A stretch of 64,000 bases of DNA from Rhytidiadelphus loreus. Its lineage: Eukaryota; Streptophyta; Bryopsida; Hypnales; Hylocomiaceae. The stretch is from NCBI GenBank assembly GCA_947034895.1, contig OX344762.1, positions 81,772,981 through 81,836,980 on the forward strand, in the 5' to 3' direction. Of the stretch, positions 1 through 12,732 are shown one piece after another; position 1 is the stretch's first letter; each line of letters begins with the position of its first letter. Position numbers and translations under genes: made by a program. The notes beneath the pieces are model-generated. The model did not search any database. It was not told where the DNA came from and saw only the letters and a program-made list of their open reading frames with translations.

Positions 1-487
1 CCTACAGCCGCCCACTTTAAAATTGCATACGAAACTCATACAGTGATAAAATTTGATCCCGACAGATTTGGTTCTTGTACCCAAAGATCTCTCCGCAGCC
101 CTATTCATCTCCCAAATATCACTCCTACATATGTTAAAATTCTCAAAGTGACGAAAATACACCTTACGACACCACCAGCACCAATCCAATTTACTGAAGT
201 AACACCCGAGTTCTTACATATAAAAATTTATTTTGAACGAATTGCAGGCAAAACAGAGTGGAATTCAAACCAAACTACGACTTGACCCCAGAACCCTAAC
301 TTGACATTGGAGGTAACCATCTGTTTTTAACTTGACATTGGCGTGCATTCAACCATCTGTTTTTAACTTGAGTCCACATAAAATTTAACACTGAAGGATA
401 CCCCACACCACTACTCCCGAAATCTAAAACTGCAAAATGTGAGCTTTCACATGGCCACACAAGGTGTAATGACATGAAGTCACTTAC
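1..487 (-). other. Intron 2 of the sugar transporter gene, running off the left edge
   Basis: This stretch follows the splice donor at 486-487 of the minus-strand transporter gene. I could not read the next expected exon (the start of the long central loop) on the minus strand here, so the whole stretch is taken as intron. The short frames in it resemble nothing known. A short phrase meaning roughly 'TTTTTAACTTGA' recurs near 325 and 360, with no evident role. Confidence 0.55.
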
Positions 488-1867
488 CATCGACATCCTC
501 ACAGCCTCGTAGATTCTGCAACACTTTCCTCGCCTCATGCATACGTCCCTTGCTAACAAGCCAACGCGGTGACTCCGGCAGCACGAAGATGCCCAGTAGC
601 ACGTAGAGGAACGCCGGAATGAACAAAATCCCCAGCATAAACCTCCAGTCGACAGTCGTTTTCAGCGACAACACGAAGTCCATCACATAAGCTAGAAACA
701 GCCCTGTTGAGCCCAGGAACTGAGGGAATGTTGCAAGCTGGCCTCGAGTTTCCGAAGGAGCTGATTCCGAGATGAGAATGGGAGCGATGGTGGCTGCTAA
801 ACCGATGGCAGAGCCGACGAGGAGGCGGCCGACGATGAGAACGTACACAGTCGGAGACCAGACCATCACTAGAGCTGCAAGGGCGAAGAGGATACCGGAG
901 ACACAGAGCATGAATTTCCGACCGAGCCAATCGGCAGTTGGGCCTGCTAAGCACACGGCCGCGACGGCGCCCACTAAGGTCGATGCAACTACTTCGCCTT
1001 CAAGGGCCGGGGCTTCCTCCAGATGAAACTCTGGCTTCAAGTAGAGAAGTGCTCCTGAAACAGGGAAACCAATGGTGTTAACCACACTCAAAGTATATAG
1101 GGAATACAATCTAAGCGATCGAAATTTACGCCAACAAAAGTCGAATCAATCCATAGAGGATCGTGGTTTAGAATGATCATATTGTGGGAAATATAATGCA
1201 AATGAGACCAAATTTTACACCACCAAAGTCGGTGGACAACATTGCATGCGTGGGTCAAAGAACAAATAAAATTGGACAGAAGAAAATTTCCAAATGACCT
1301 ACTCCAAACTGCTCAGAAAGTTGAGTTCACCCCTAGAAGACCAAGGATTCATAATTTCCAAATGACCAATTCAATTAATCGTATACTGGGCATGATAGAA
1401 TTCAGGTGACCCCAGAGTCAATGAAAACATCACATATGCTCATCGAAAAGTAAACGAAACGAACAAAAGAATGTCTCCATATGAAGATCTCGATACTGCC
1501 TAATTAGGGCGTTAAGGGGTTAAAAAGACCTATTCTCATACTAACCGAATGAAAACCTACTCGTGAACGTAATAGTACCAAAAAATTAAAGCTCTCAAGG
1601 GCTAATCCAATGTGGACAAGCGAGTGGAACTGTGAATTGAATTCCAGACCAACCCGATCCAATCTAAACCAACAGCGTCATTAAGAAAACCTAAACCTCA
1701 CCATGAATTCATCAACTAGCATCCAAAGCATCTGAGCAGACCCTCAAGCCTGGATTACAATACTACTCAGGGGTTACAACTGCACACACACCTGCTATAG
1801 CACCGCCATCCCACCCTTGCAACAAATTCCCAAGGGCAGCCACCGCGGCCACCATCAAAGCCCCCAT
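488..1867 (-). CDS. Tonoplast monosaccharide transporter (TST/TMT type), 5' part only
   Basis: Sugar/proton antiporter of the major facilitator superfamily that loads hexoses (some members sucrose) into the vacuole. Exon 1 is 1867-1792 and begins with ATG (MGALMVAAVAALGNLLQGWD, first membrane helix). It ends at the donor GCAG|GTGTGTG, one base into a Gly codon. Exon 2 is 1054-488, between acceptor CCTGTTTCAG and donor GATG|GTAAGTG, and the frame joins cleanly. The 214 visible residues cover about six helices. They carry the family signatures: ADWLGRK (66-72) after helix 2, GRLLVG, ISESAP followed by RG, and PESPRWLVSKGR (from 185) after helix 6. The order and wording match plant TST proteins closely, and the exon 1/exon 2 break falls where plant TST genes split. 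The central loop and the second half lie beyond the left edge. TST differs from plasma-membrane sugar transporters by its long loop, which cannot be seen, but the N-terminal half is distinctive. No damage seen. Confidence 0.9.
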
Positions 1868-3000
1868 GACTGCAACCCTCCTTCAAACCTCTAAATAACC
1901 ACGATCACTCTGTCGCCACCGTCATACACGATCACCTGAATTCACACAAACGGAACACATTCAAGCAATTCCATCAAATCACCTTAACCCATCAAGTACT
2001 AAACCTAACCAACTATTCTACCTATCTAACCTATTTCCAAACTCTTCACCGCCATTATCGTCCCTTCCACATTATTCCTCCTCTACAAACACGTAACCCA
2101 CAAATCTCCACGTACAAAAACACACCCACAAATCTCAAAACTCAAATGCTCACCAAAACGCAACTCCTCGCGCACTTAACTCACTCATTCTTGACGTACC
2201 TCAGCTTCTTATAACTCCTCCTCCATAGCCCAACGCCCCATGCACCTCCGTACTTCCATACACTCCCGAGATCAGCCCAAGCTGCCCAACCAGCTCGAAT
2301 GCAACTTGCAACCGAAGAATGGCTTCAATTTCACGCTAGAAACATGCAGTTCCCGGTTCGTAGGACTCTAAAACTGCTGAGAAATCTGCGATGGCGATAA
2401 TGTATGGGATCCCTAGAAAGCATGCAACTGGATGTTAAGGCCAGATGCTCTTTGGACAAGAGACGACAGAGGGATCTTCTTCTTGATCGAAGGTGCGGTT
2501 CGGTGCTTCTGGGGAGTTGGGGCGGTACGCCGCTGGGGACGTGGAGTTGTATGGGAAGTGGGGCAGGCGGTGGAACGGGAGATATTTTGGGGGGCAGCGT
2601 GGAGCATCTGCCCGGGAATGGCATTCAAGGGTGGAGAGGCGTTTCGAAAAGGTCTGCTCGGGTGCCCGACTGCCCGGGAATTACACAGCTGGGACGCCAC
2701 GTGGTTGGACGCATTGCAGTCAGGAACTATAAACAACTCAGGCTTCATGCAAATGTCAGACGAAACCGACAAGGACGACAGACTTCAAGTGGCCTTGGTA
2801 CACCGAAGTCACACTATTTCACGGAGTATAAATTAGTGCAGGTTGAAATATTACTGTACCTGTATAGGACCCTAGAACGTCCATAAGGTAATAGCCCCGG
2901 GGCACTAGACTGGAGGAGAATATTGCATTAGAGAGGGGATGCGCTGATGTGGCATTAAACCCTAACTTGTAAACAATGTTGAGGACGTTTTCCAGCCAAT
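1868..3000 (-). promoter_or_regulatory. Upstream region of the sugar transporter, no second gene recognised
   Basis: This is the 5' side of the minus-strand transporter and should hold its leader and promoter. The part 2330-2840 is GC-rich compared with its surroundings and is open in several frames on both strands at once (up to 160 codons on plus, 119 on minus). That is usual for GC-rich leader or promoter DNA, and none of the frames resembles a known protein. No TATA box or leader intron could be placed with confidence. Confidence 0.35.
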
Positions 3001-3381
3001 GAATGACAAAGAATCTCTCCATACATGACATAAATTCAACTATTCATCCTTCAAATTTTGTGTAAAAATGGAAGGTCTTCTATAGGAGTTTGACTTCCAC
3101 TTAGTGCTTTTGCATTTTTTTTAAGCCTATGATTCACAAGGTACCAAAATAGATGACTTCTTTAGTGACCGGCTTGTCCTTTAAGGGTTAAAGAACGGAT
3201 TGGTGATGTGGAAATCATCTCTTTGGATTTTGTGGGAATCATTCGCTTTAAAAAATGAAAAGGCACTTATTGGAAGTCAAACTAGTGTAGAAGACCTCCC
3301 CTTTTCACAAACAAAATTTGGAGGATGAATAGTTGCACTTCTTTCCTACACAAAAAGGATTCTTTGTCATTCATCAAAGAT
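3001..3381. mobile_element. Fold-back MITE with long inverted arms
   Basis: Two arms of roughly 160 bases face each other around a short centre near 3185. The left arm starts GAATGACAAAGAATC and the right arm ends in its complement GATTCTTTGTCATTC. Inside the arms, TTTGACTTCCA, ATTCATCC and GATGATTTCC-like blocks recur in mirror order with scattered mismatches. There is no coding sequence. Half-copies of the same family lie near 17.6, 23.1 and 26.6 kb. Confidence 0.75.
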
Positions 3382-6300
3382 AAAACATTCGCTCGTCGTA
3401 TATGGGTTAATGGCATTTGAAAGATCTTTTTTAGTGGTTTGCAATTTTAATTGCGGCGCTCTTGGACTGAAGTTGTGTTCACTAGAGCGACATCTAGATT
3501 CCAAATTCAATGACAAGAGTTTTTCTTTTTATACTTATTTTATACATCTTCAATGCATTCATACTAGGACCAGTGAGTAATATCACTTTAGAGAGGTTAC
3601 TGGCTTACAAAAATCCACTTCATAGATGTTCTATTGTATAACAATAATGCTCACCAGGCCACCTAGCAACATCAAACCTTTTTTTTTTCTTTGATGAAGT
3701 CCTAAAATGGTCATTACTATCTCTTCAAAAATACCAGCCACAAGTTGCTTAAGGCACAACGTGATTTCAAAAGGATCTTTCTTAGAAGACAAGGGTGGTT
3801 GAGAGAGATATGAAATGAAAATTAAGTGATCTAGCTAAGCAATTACATCATAGAGAGAGAAAAAAAATATATAAATATGTACAAATGTATGTATGGAGAT
3901 ACAAAGGGATATATGTACTTGAATTATATAGACAAACATCCATACAAATATAGATGTGGATATGGTTGTTGATACATATAGACTATCCTATATCTTTTGG
4001 TAATAGCATGAGTTGATTCCAATATTTGAATTATTGGACTTTGAAAAATTAAATTAAAAAATTAGAAAAAGGTGATTGGTTTTTATTTTGTTAATTGAAG
4101 CTTTATGACATTGACTAATTGTCCCTTTAGAAACACCAACCAAATACCAACCACTAAAATATTATTAATATATTGTATTTATAGATTCATCCAATTTTTA
4201 CACATATTATCATTTTAAAATTATATTTATGTATTTTTCATCTAGATTTGATAATTTCATCCATACTTTGTGTAGAAATGAAAAAAATGGCAAAATTCAA
4301 TTCTTTTATCTTCTATCTTAAATTTCTTTTCAATATTTGTAGTTTTGTGATTTGCAAACACTTCCAAAGGATTATATAGCTTAGTTTCTATGATGGCCAT
4401 CCTAAAGGAAACTATCCCATTCAAGGATGAGGTGGCAACTAGCTTTTATTTTATTTTTAAACTTCCATTTTTCTATTTTGAAATGTGTTCCAAGGTAGAC
4501 ACCAACAAGAAATTATAAAAACTCTTAAAAGAATGAAATTTAGAATATGTTAGTGAAATTTGTGCAATCTTTGTTAAAAATAAAAATAAATCTAATTCTT
4601 TAAATATCTACAATTTATGTTGTCCGCAAATGCCATCCATTTAAATAAAATTTGAGATGTAGACCCTTTCCCTCATTTGACAAGTTTGGATATTTTAACA
4701 AGTTTTGTGTTCAAAACTATGTCGATTTTTATAAGTTCTATGCTAATGCCATTTTTGACATTTTGGCGTATCAATGTTTACCAATTATTTATGCTTTGTA
4801 AAATATGTCATTTTGGATGAAACATGAGACTATGCAATTTGGAATACTCTATTTTAAAAAATTAATTGTTTCTAAAATTTTGATGTCTAGGCAATGCATT
4901 TGCTTCAATGCAAAATAAAAAATTTGATGCTAAATCACTGATTTTGTTAAAGAAAAAACATGGTGTAGCTAAAGTGTACGATTACATATTTTGAATAATT
5001 TGCAATCATTTTTGAAAATATTTCAAATAAGAGAAAAAATAAGAAGGATTCAGAATCTTATAACTTGTTTGAATTGTATGTTTGCAAGATGAAGATAGAA
5101 AAACACCTAATCCCTATACAAAACCTCATATTTATCAAAGAAGTCCAATGTTATATGCTAGCTTATCCTTTATAATAATAAACACTCAATGGAATGGGAT
5201 GGTCAGACATATACTTAGTCCCTTGGTTATATAAACATGCATACTTCTTTGGTTACAATAAACATGTCTACCCCCATTGTTGCAATAAATATCAAATGCA
5301 ATGAGGGGGCATACATGCCTAACCTTCTACACTAAATATAAAGTGGCATGAAGGAATGGACATATAGCAACATTTGATTTCAAGTTAATGAAAAAATTAC
5401 ATTTGTGAACGCAATTTATATTGAACGTGGCATGCAAAAGTGGACCATATGCATATTTAACAAAGCTTTACAAGACACTCAATGTTTGTAGTATGGGAGA
5501 AGATGTCACTAGTTCTTGATAAATGTAGGAATGTAGGAATTACAACAATCAATGTGGGATATGTAAGAGTTTAAACTCCCATTGTCAAGTTAGAAGGAAT
5601 GACTGCATTTTGAATAAAATATTAGACTAGAATTACACATGATAAATCCATTCTCTTTTAAAATATATAGAACCAAGAAAATGTAGGAAGGTAATCAAAT
5701 CTTGACTCTAAAAATCAATTTGTAATTTGGCACCTCCAATCAATGGTCAATGTACCAAAAATTGAGAGTTTTTGACAATTTCTCTTTTTGACAATACTTC
5801 CCATCCTTTAGGTGTTAAGACCAATTGTTTTCACTTATATAAGTATGTTTTGTATTTTTTTAAATATTATTGTATTTCACTACATTAATATATGTAAGCC
5901 TAACTTTAAACTATTGTATATCATACATACAAATGTGAAGTCATATTTCAATACATAATGAATACTTCATGGAACATTATACAGTGAATATACACATTGT
6001 CTTTAAGGAATCTATAAGGATTAATGTAAAATTGTGGCAAATATTTTATTCCATTTTACCCCATTTTTTTTAATTTAAAAAATTATTTTATTTGTCCAAT
6101 ATTTCTTTGGTAACCATTGGCATTGGAGGTGCCAAGGAAGTCATGGCTTGAGCCAAAGCTCAATATTAGGCTTTGAATGCCCAAGATGATTCTTCCCAGC
6201 TGTAGAACTCTCTACTCTTGAGGACCCCCAAACTAACTTTTTGATGACATTCAAAGGTCAACTAGAAGATATAAAACAATAAGTTTTCATCCATTTTAAA

Positions 6301-6532
6301 TTTATGGTGGTTCATTTATTCTTTCTTGTTGTGTGACTAAAATAGTAAATCATAATGGGGATATTACATATTTTTGTACAAATTTAAATGTATGTGCCAC
6401 AAATCACCTTGTAGTGCACTTGGCAAAATTGAATTCCTTGCTTTAAATCTTAATTCTATTAATGGAAATGATCTATTCTAAATTTGACCCAAATTAATGA
6501 ATTGAAGATATTACAGGTTTACAACCCTTGAA
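3382..6532. other. AT-rich intergenic DNA, no gene seen
   Basis: About 3.1 kb of strongly AT-rich sequence with stops in all frames. No transposon ends, tandem repeats or coding signals could be supported. Confidence 0.5.
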
Positions 6533-6916
6533 CATTAGAGAAAAAATGAGGCCTCTGGAGTCCGGAAGGTTGCTCCGAAGTGACCAAACAAGGCTATTGT
6601 TTTCAAAGTAGTCCCTGGTCAGAATCTAGCTGCAGAGGAAAGTCAACTTGGATGAATATCGCCGGAAAAATTAGCCCCGGCGACTAATTTTTTTTTTGTA
6701 GTTTTATTTTTCTGCAACTAAAAATTTATTTTTTTGAGAAAAAAAATGTAAAAAATGTAAAACTGGGTTCTTGTGCCATTGGTAGCATTGAAAACTGCAA
6801 GTTTGAGGTGGGAGATTTTAGGGGAAAAAAAACTTTTTTTGCCAAAAACAAAAGATGGGAAGGTAGTTCAGCTGTTGCTGGAGCAGCTTTCCGGAGGCCT
6901 CATTTTTTCTCTAATG
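6533..6916. mobile_element. MITE with 27-bp terminal inverted repeats
   Basis: The left end reads CATTAGAGAAAAAATGAGGC and continues CTCTGGA. The right end is its reverse complement with one mismatch over about 27 bases, and inward similarity (GCTCC blocks) continues on both sides. The 384-bp interior is non-coding. No clear target-site duplication flanks it, so the superfamily is not assigned. Confidence 0.75.
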
Positions 6917-6965
6917 AAGACACACCTCTCCATGACCAATGTAGTCACCAAAATGCTCCCATTTA

Positions 6966-7247
6966 GGTAACTACACCTAAAATTGCACACTTCCTAAAAT
7001 CACACACTAGAGGTTCTTGCCTAAATATACTCCCATTGTTCATAACACTCTATGATTGCTTTTAGGAACACCTATTTTTTGCACTTTGAAAAATTCATAG
7101 TTTATTCATACATGGTTCAAAAAATGCATTCTATGAGAATCTAGAATCTCCTTTCTCCTACCAACATGCCCCCCCACAAAAAAAATCCAATATAGTAATG
7201 GGAACCATATTGGATTGCTTATTTGTGCAATTTTAGGTGTAGTTACC
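6966..7247. mobile_element. MITE with perfect 23-bp terminal inverted repeats, Tourist-like
   Basis: The left end starts GGTAACTACACCTAAAATTG and the right end is its exact reverse complement over 23 bases. The flanks are TTA on the left and CTA on the right, a 3-bp target duplication with one mismatch. That suggests the PIF/Harbinger (Tourist) group, which duplicates TTA/TAA. The interior of about 280 bp is non-coding. It lies only 49 bp from the preceding MITE. Confidence 0.7.
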
Positions 7248-7299
7248 CTAATGGAACCACCAGGTGCATTCTTTATTTCTAGAGTGAACAATGAAGTCA

Positions 7300-9390
7300 C
7301 CCATCAGACACTTTTGGTCCTCCGTCAGCATCCTTCAAGGATCATCGCGACAATTGATGCGAAATGAGTTGCGTCAGTCGTATTCTATTTTATCCCGATG
7401 TTTTCTCCTCTTTTTCCTCTAACGGATATTTCGTTAAAATGGCGATATTTTTCCGCCATTTTTCCATTCATTTTCTAGAGATTTCAGACCACATGGTCTA
7501 AAGGCTAGGACTGGTTTACATTTCAGACCACATGGTCTAAACCACAAAGTGCCAAGTTTGTGGACTATTGCCATTTTAACAAAATATCCGTTCTCTCATG
7601 TTTTGTACTTTTTTTATTACCATATAATATTTCAGAAACTGTCCTTGTTTTCTGGGAACCATAAGCTACTCATCAGTGGCGAAGCTCCAGGCGAAGTGCT
7701 CGCTTGTACCTCAACGGCAAAGCTTTTACGTACAGAGTGATCGATCGAGAAGGAGCTGTCAATTCTTTTTGTTAAAGTAATTGCTGATCGAGTGCGACGG
7801 ACTGACTCCGTTCCTTCTTCCTCTTTATCCCATTTTGAAAATAAAAGAATGAAATGGGATAAACCCATTTTGAAATCCGGTATTTCAAAGCCGGTAACCA
7901 TAATCAGCGATGGAGCTCCAATGGCGGGCTTGAGGCGAAGCTCAATGCATGCACTCAGACGACATTGCAATGGGGAGTAACTTACTCGTGCAGCTATCAG
8001 AATGACGACGACTGCGACGCATAGAATTGCGAGCAGCAACCAACCATGCAAGCAGCAAACATGAAATTAAGATTGAACATGACTTTGCTAGCAGAGTCGC
8101 CACGCGCGAAGTAATGCTTCCGTGACATCGTGCTCTAAGAATCCAAACCGGTGGGCAATGCATGAAGAGGTTTAATTTGATTTCCACTCGAGCATGTCCA
8201 AGCGCAAGGCCGGGACACGGCAACGGCGATGGGCAGCATCAATCGTCCATTTCGTTAAATTGACGCGATTCTGCAGCCAAAAATCGTGCCATATATCTTC
8301 TCGAAGATCTAATTTCAGGCCACAAACTAGGATATGCATTGATTTGGTTTCAGGCCGTGCGTCATGAAACACGCCAAAATATTGGAATATCACCAATTTA
8401 ACGAAGTTGACGTTATCATGCATACATGTGGCTCTCTTTCTCGATCGCATCCGATACCCGCCAGGCAGACCCCGCCACGGACGAGAATGACTTCCGGGGT
8501 GACTTCCAAGCACTGCGCCATGCTCATGGCCGGTATGCATGGTGGTGCCGATCAACGAGTCATGCACGTGCAAGACAAGGGGATCGATTGGCCCTTCCAC
8601 TCATTTTCTGTTTCATTTCTTCGATCGATCTCTTGCTCGATCGATCGACTGGAGTCTCACGAGAGATTAGAACTGTACGTGTCGTCCGCAACTGTGTCCT
8701 TGGCGAAGCTCAATCGTTCTGTGTGCGTACAAGCCGAGAATTGTGACACAGGTCTAATTTCAGGCCACAAACTAGGACAGGAATCAGGCCGCGTGACCTG
8801 AACCGCGCCAATTAAAGTCACGGAATAGCGCCGATTTAATTATTGAAATTGACGATTACAGGGCTCAAAATTAAAGAAACCCCTGCAATCACCAAAAAAT
8901 CCCAACCCTGGCGCCAGGAACAAGGAGCTGCATGAGAGGGCCAGGCCGGCCTGCATTAGCGAGACTTTGGAGTAAGGTCCTCATATTCTATGTAAGTCTA
9001 GCTGTTGACGTCAATGCAAGACCTCCTCCCCTTCAATCCAAAGCGAATAAAATCATCTTCAATTACGAATTCCCGAGAAAGTCCCATGATCCGATTAATT
9101 TGTCAACTGGCAAGACTCTTCGCTATGCTTTCTCTTGATGCAAACACTCTGTTTTCTGGAACGATAGTTTATACTAAGATTTCTGGAAGTTTAGCCCAAC
9201 TGCTCTCTCTCTCTCAGTCTTTCTCTCTCCGGTTACTGCCCGTCAATGGGACCCAAATTGGATTGTATTTTTTTTTTATCTCTCGCTTGATATTATTACT
9301 ATTCCCAGTTTCTTTTCAAAATCAAATGCCACTATCGTTACACTTACTGAAATTTCGTTTACAATCATCTGGTATTCACTAATATAAAAT
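7300..9390. other. GC-richer island without a recognisable gene
   Basis: Base composition rises clearly above the surroundings and open frames of up to 145 codons appear on both strands, but none resembles a known protein or shares a consistent strand. TTTCAGACCACATGGTCTAA occurs twice (near 7483 and 7523). Runs of CGATCGATC lie near 8620-8650. It may be an old gene remnant or a regulatory island; nothing decides between these. Confidence 0.3.
8307..8853. repeat. Pair of direct repeats of about 105 bp
   Basis: The segments 8307-8415 and 8751-8853 share the block TCTAATTTCAGGCCACAAAC followed by TAGGA. Further matches are CAGGCCG, CG(T)GA and CGCCAA, and both end in a shared GAAGTTGACG/GAAATTGACG. 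They are about 445 bp apart in direct orientation and are diverged. No function is evident. Confidence 0.5.
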
Positions 9391-9573
9391 CTAATCGTTT
9401 GACGACAGCACTTCCCCCTTCTCCTGTTCAATGACAAATAGGTCGTCCACCTTACTTCCGAACCCACAGAAGAGTACAGCAGAGTAGCGCAGGTTCAGAC
9501 GATTGTTTGGATTGGAGCGGTCGCCAACACTCATCTGATACCAATACTGCGTCCTAGACTCCGAGGTAATCAA
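9391..9573 (-). CDS. Unrecognised 60-codon frame, possible gene fragment
   Basis: A minus-strand frame with an ATG start and a stop, polar and non-repetitive in composition (for example SVGDRSNPNNRLNLRYS and KVDDLFVIEQEKGE). It reads more like protein than most frames around it, but I recognise no family, and no neighbouring exon could be joined to it. It could be chance. Confidence 0.15.
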   Translation of the reverse strand: MITSESRTQYWYQMSVGDRSNPNNRLNLRYSAVLFCGFGSKVDDLFVIEQEKGEVLSSND

Positions 9574-9899
9574 TTGTGCTCCCTAAACCCCACCGGAGCA
9601 AAACAGGAAGCCCAAATTCCCATTCCAGACCATGAAGATTTCTCAGAAGCATGACTCGAGATTATGCTTGTAGATAGGGATGCAATCGAGCTCGGGAGGA
9701 CAATGAGCAAGCATTCATACCTAAAGTGCAAACATAGGATGGACTTCCATGTACAGAAATTGGCCAAATTTTGCAAAAAAGATAAAAGATTTTCCAAAAT
9801 CTTGCTTAGAAGTATGCAAAATTTGCATAAAGAGAGTCACAATTGTTCAATGGATGGCAAAATTTTAGGAAGACAACCATGAAAAGTGGGAGAGGCAAC

Positions 9900-12093
9900 T
9901 TTCTAACATCTAATTTTAACATTCGACTTCAACTTTTTGGTTGCTTGTAGTTTGACAACAAGACAAAGCTACTCCTTAAATGTAGTTTTCTCTAGTCACG
10001 TAGAATTGTAAACATCATGAAAGTCACCAACGAGAGCAATTCCAATTCCGGAATTTACTTGAAAATTGTTTTCCAATTCTGATATAGCTATCTATCCTAA
10101 GTGCTATAATCAACACAAATAGCACCTTAGAAAAATTACTATTACAAAAATATAAATTATTTTAATTGGGTCTTGTCAATTCAATTGTCACATGTCAAGT
10201 GGCAAATAATAGAAGATTTCAACAAACTTTAGCATGCATTATTTGGATACCATACGAATAAATTATGGTATTTCAAAGTTGATTGTTCGTAGATGAATCA
10301 AAGAACAACACTAGACTCGCAGGGTTCTCATGTTTTCATTATATATACCTTGCATAATCAATATCTAGGTTTTATTGTTATTTTTTAATCCTAATGAAGG
10401 TGTTACATCTTAGGCAATGATGATTATGGGTGTACATACATTAGTTGTAGGGAAATTAATCAAAAAATAAATGTCAAAAATTTGGGAAAATCATTTTTTC
10501 AAATAGAATTTTTTGTATGAGAAAAAATAGAATTTGGCATAATATTTTCTTTTTTTACATTTGTCAAACCTTATCTTCAAAAAAATACTTGATAAAGGTC
10601 TCAATCCTTGCCTCTACTCAAGGTAGTTAATTAACCCTTTATCAAAAGAATCCTTTTAAGGGGTTGCCCACTTTTGTTAAAAATATTTATACAAATACAA
10701 TATTTCCATCAATTCCATAAAATTGGAGATTAAGAAAGGTCAACTTTTAAAGATTCGAGAATTTCTTTGGAAGCATGAGAAGATATTTGGACATAACATT
10801 GACTTCACACACTTTGTTCATTGTCTAGAATATAGATGTTGGATTGTTTAGGCCGGTAGTCCCTATCAGTGGGATTGGTAAATCAAAGAGGATTTCTAAA
10901 TATCTCTTGCATATTTTTAGCATATTTTTTTGAACACCATATGAATAAACTATGAATTATCAAAGTGCTAATTAAAGCTTTTCCAAAATCAACTTCAGTA
11001 CATGTTCAAAATGTTTACATTCTAGATAAGAATTTGTAGGATTAGTTTTACAAATAGGTCATTGGTTTTGCAACAAGCTACCAAATGGACTAAGTAACAT
11101 GAAAGTATAGCCTCAATTTGAGAAATAATATGCCTAGGCAAAGGAGATGTTATTTCTATAACATTGTTACACTTTCACATTATTGGAACTAACTTCAATT
11201 GTTGGATGTTGTTCAATCAGATATGCTGAATCAAGGGTCTGTAAAATTGACAGATGTGATCAGTGCACTTTTCATGCGTGAGAAATTTTACAACATCTAC
11301 AAAAATACCACCATATTTAAATTTTCTAATGGAGCTATTTTACAGAATCATTAGTGTGATTATAGTTTGTGGGAAATTAAGAACGTGTAAGCAATTCTGC
11401 TGGATCAGTAGCAAAGAGAATTTATGACATACTTTCAAGATTTGTCTTCACTTAGAAAACCTTCCAGTAAGTACTTGGCTTAAGATCTTTCGAGACTCTT
11501 GAACATAAATCCAAATAAAGTTCAGAACGAAGTCGTAAGTGTAATGTGTGCGGCAATTCATCTGTCACCGAAATACACGTTTCATAATCTCATTTTGATT
11601 CTTCCACAAAATGATCAATCTTATTGATTGAAAATTAATAGTCATTCATTCATTTTGCATTTTTCAGAGGGCCAAGATCGAATAATTCAAAGTGCACAGA
11701 AAGCTCTAAAAACTAGGACTCTGTAAGATTGTAGGTTCCATGTGGACAACTGGAAACATGCTCAGTTCGTCAAATTTTATCATTTCAACGAATATGACAA
11801 TATTTGAACCAGTCTGTCCTACCCTGGAAAATTGACAACCTGGTTTTACACGAGTTCAACTTCTGAAATCGTTACTCGGTTCCCGTTACAGCAACGTGCA
11901 ACTGTTTCCACACTTATCTCTAAGACCAAAGTTTGCGTTCTAAATAATTAGGATCGGTTTAGGTTAAGAATGACATAACAAGAAGTGCTTCAATTTAATT
12001 GCTGCGAACTAGTGTTGGGTGGGTATCTGGACATATGAAACTCCTGTGAACTGTGAACGTTGCATTGTATCAGTAGTTTCTGAAATGTCCATT
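9900..12093. other. AT-rich DNA with diffuse old repeats, no gene
   Basis: No coding region could be supported. The phrases around TGCATTATTTGGATACCATA (10230) and TTTGAACACCATATGAATAA (10930) are copies of one diverged repeat. A third copy lies near 23.58 kb in intron 5 of the hydroxylase. Confidence 0.4.
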
Positions 12094-12435
12094 TCAGATA
12101 CATTCAGTCAATACCCGGCCATCACTACTTAGTGTTGTCTCATTAATGTCGACGCTGAATTTATAGCGACTAATGGAAGAGAGAATGTCAAAAACACCAT
12201 TTTCTTCCTCCTTTTGCAATGACCCAAGTTCTAAACTGTTTAGAAGTCTACCGATATTCTGCAACTGCAAACAACTTCCTAGACATTCAGGAAGGCAAGT
12301 CTTGAGTGGGGGCAAGCTACGCTGACAGGAATTGACGACCAAACAACAACAAATACTGGAATCAAGTGCATGCAGAAGGCATGGCAAGATGCTGGACGTA
12401 ACCCAATTGCAGCGGACATGCTTTTGTAGATGCAA
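12094..12435 (-). CDS. Hypothetical protein, C-terminal exon candidate
   Basis: The minus-strand frame ends in a TGA stop. Its last 55 codons look protein-like and hydrophilic, with blocks such as LLNSLELGSLQKEEENGVF and DINETTLSSDGRVLTE. A usable splice acceptor (GTTTGCAG) stands just before this part, so the true exon may begin near 12264 rather than at the first ATG of the open frame. I do not recognise the family and found no upstream exons. The overlapping plus-strand frame (12332-12514) ends at a donor-like GGTAAGTA, so the coding strand is uncertain. Confidence 0.25.
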   Translation of the reverse strand: MHLQKHVRCNWVTSSILPCLLHALDSSICCCLVVNSCQRSLPPLKTCLPECLGSCLQLQNIGRLLNSLELGSLQKEEENGVFDILSSISRYKFSVDINETTLSSDGRVLTECI

Positions 12436-12732
12436 ACGGTTTGTTAGTCACCAAGAAGGGGAATTGGAATTGACGTCTTGGAAATGGGAAAGTCGGGGAA
12501 ACATTCATGGGTAAGTATCAGTCTTTTTTTTAAGCAGACAATATATCACCAATGGGAAAAAAAAATGTTTTTAGAAATGCTAAATTTGGACTAAAATCTT
12601 GTTTTCTCATTGCCTAATTTTTCATCCATTTTGAGTGATTTATCATCCAATTCACTACCTGTCATCTCATTTCAACTACAAAAATTTCAATGGTAAGTTG
12701 TTGAAAGTCTCCACAAATTGTATAATTGCAGC

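Noticed and set aside
2404..2886. Overlapping 134- and 160-codon frames upstream of the sugar transporter
   Set aside because: Open on both strands and in several frames at once because of high GC. Glycine/tryptophan-rich low-complexity reading, no splice or family evidence.
2894..2902. CCCCGGGG word similar to the ends of the hAT-like MITE
   Set aside because: It stands alone; neither the ATCACTTAG continuation nor an opposing end or 8-bp duplication is present.
7632..8051. Minus-strand frame with a signal-peptide-like hydrophobic start and a nearby GTAAGT donor
   Set aside because: The frame has no ATG before the hydrophobic part (it opens with TTG after an in-frame stop), no second exon could be joined, and the remaining sequence is not protein-like.
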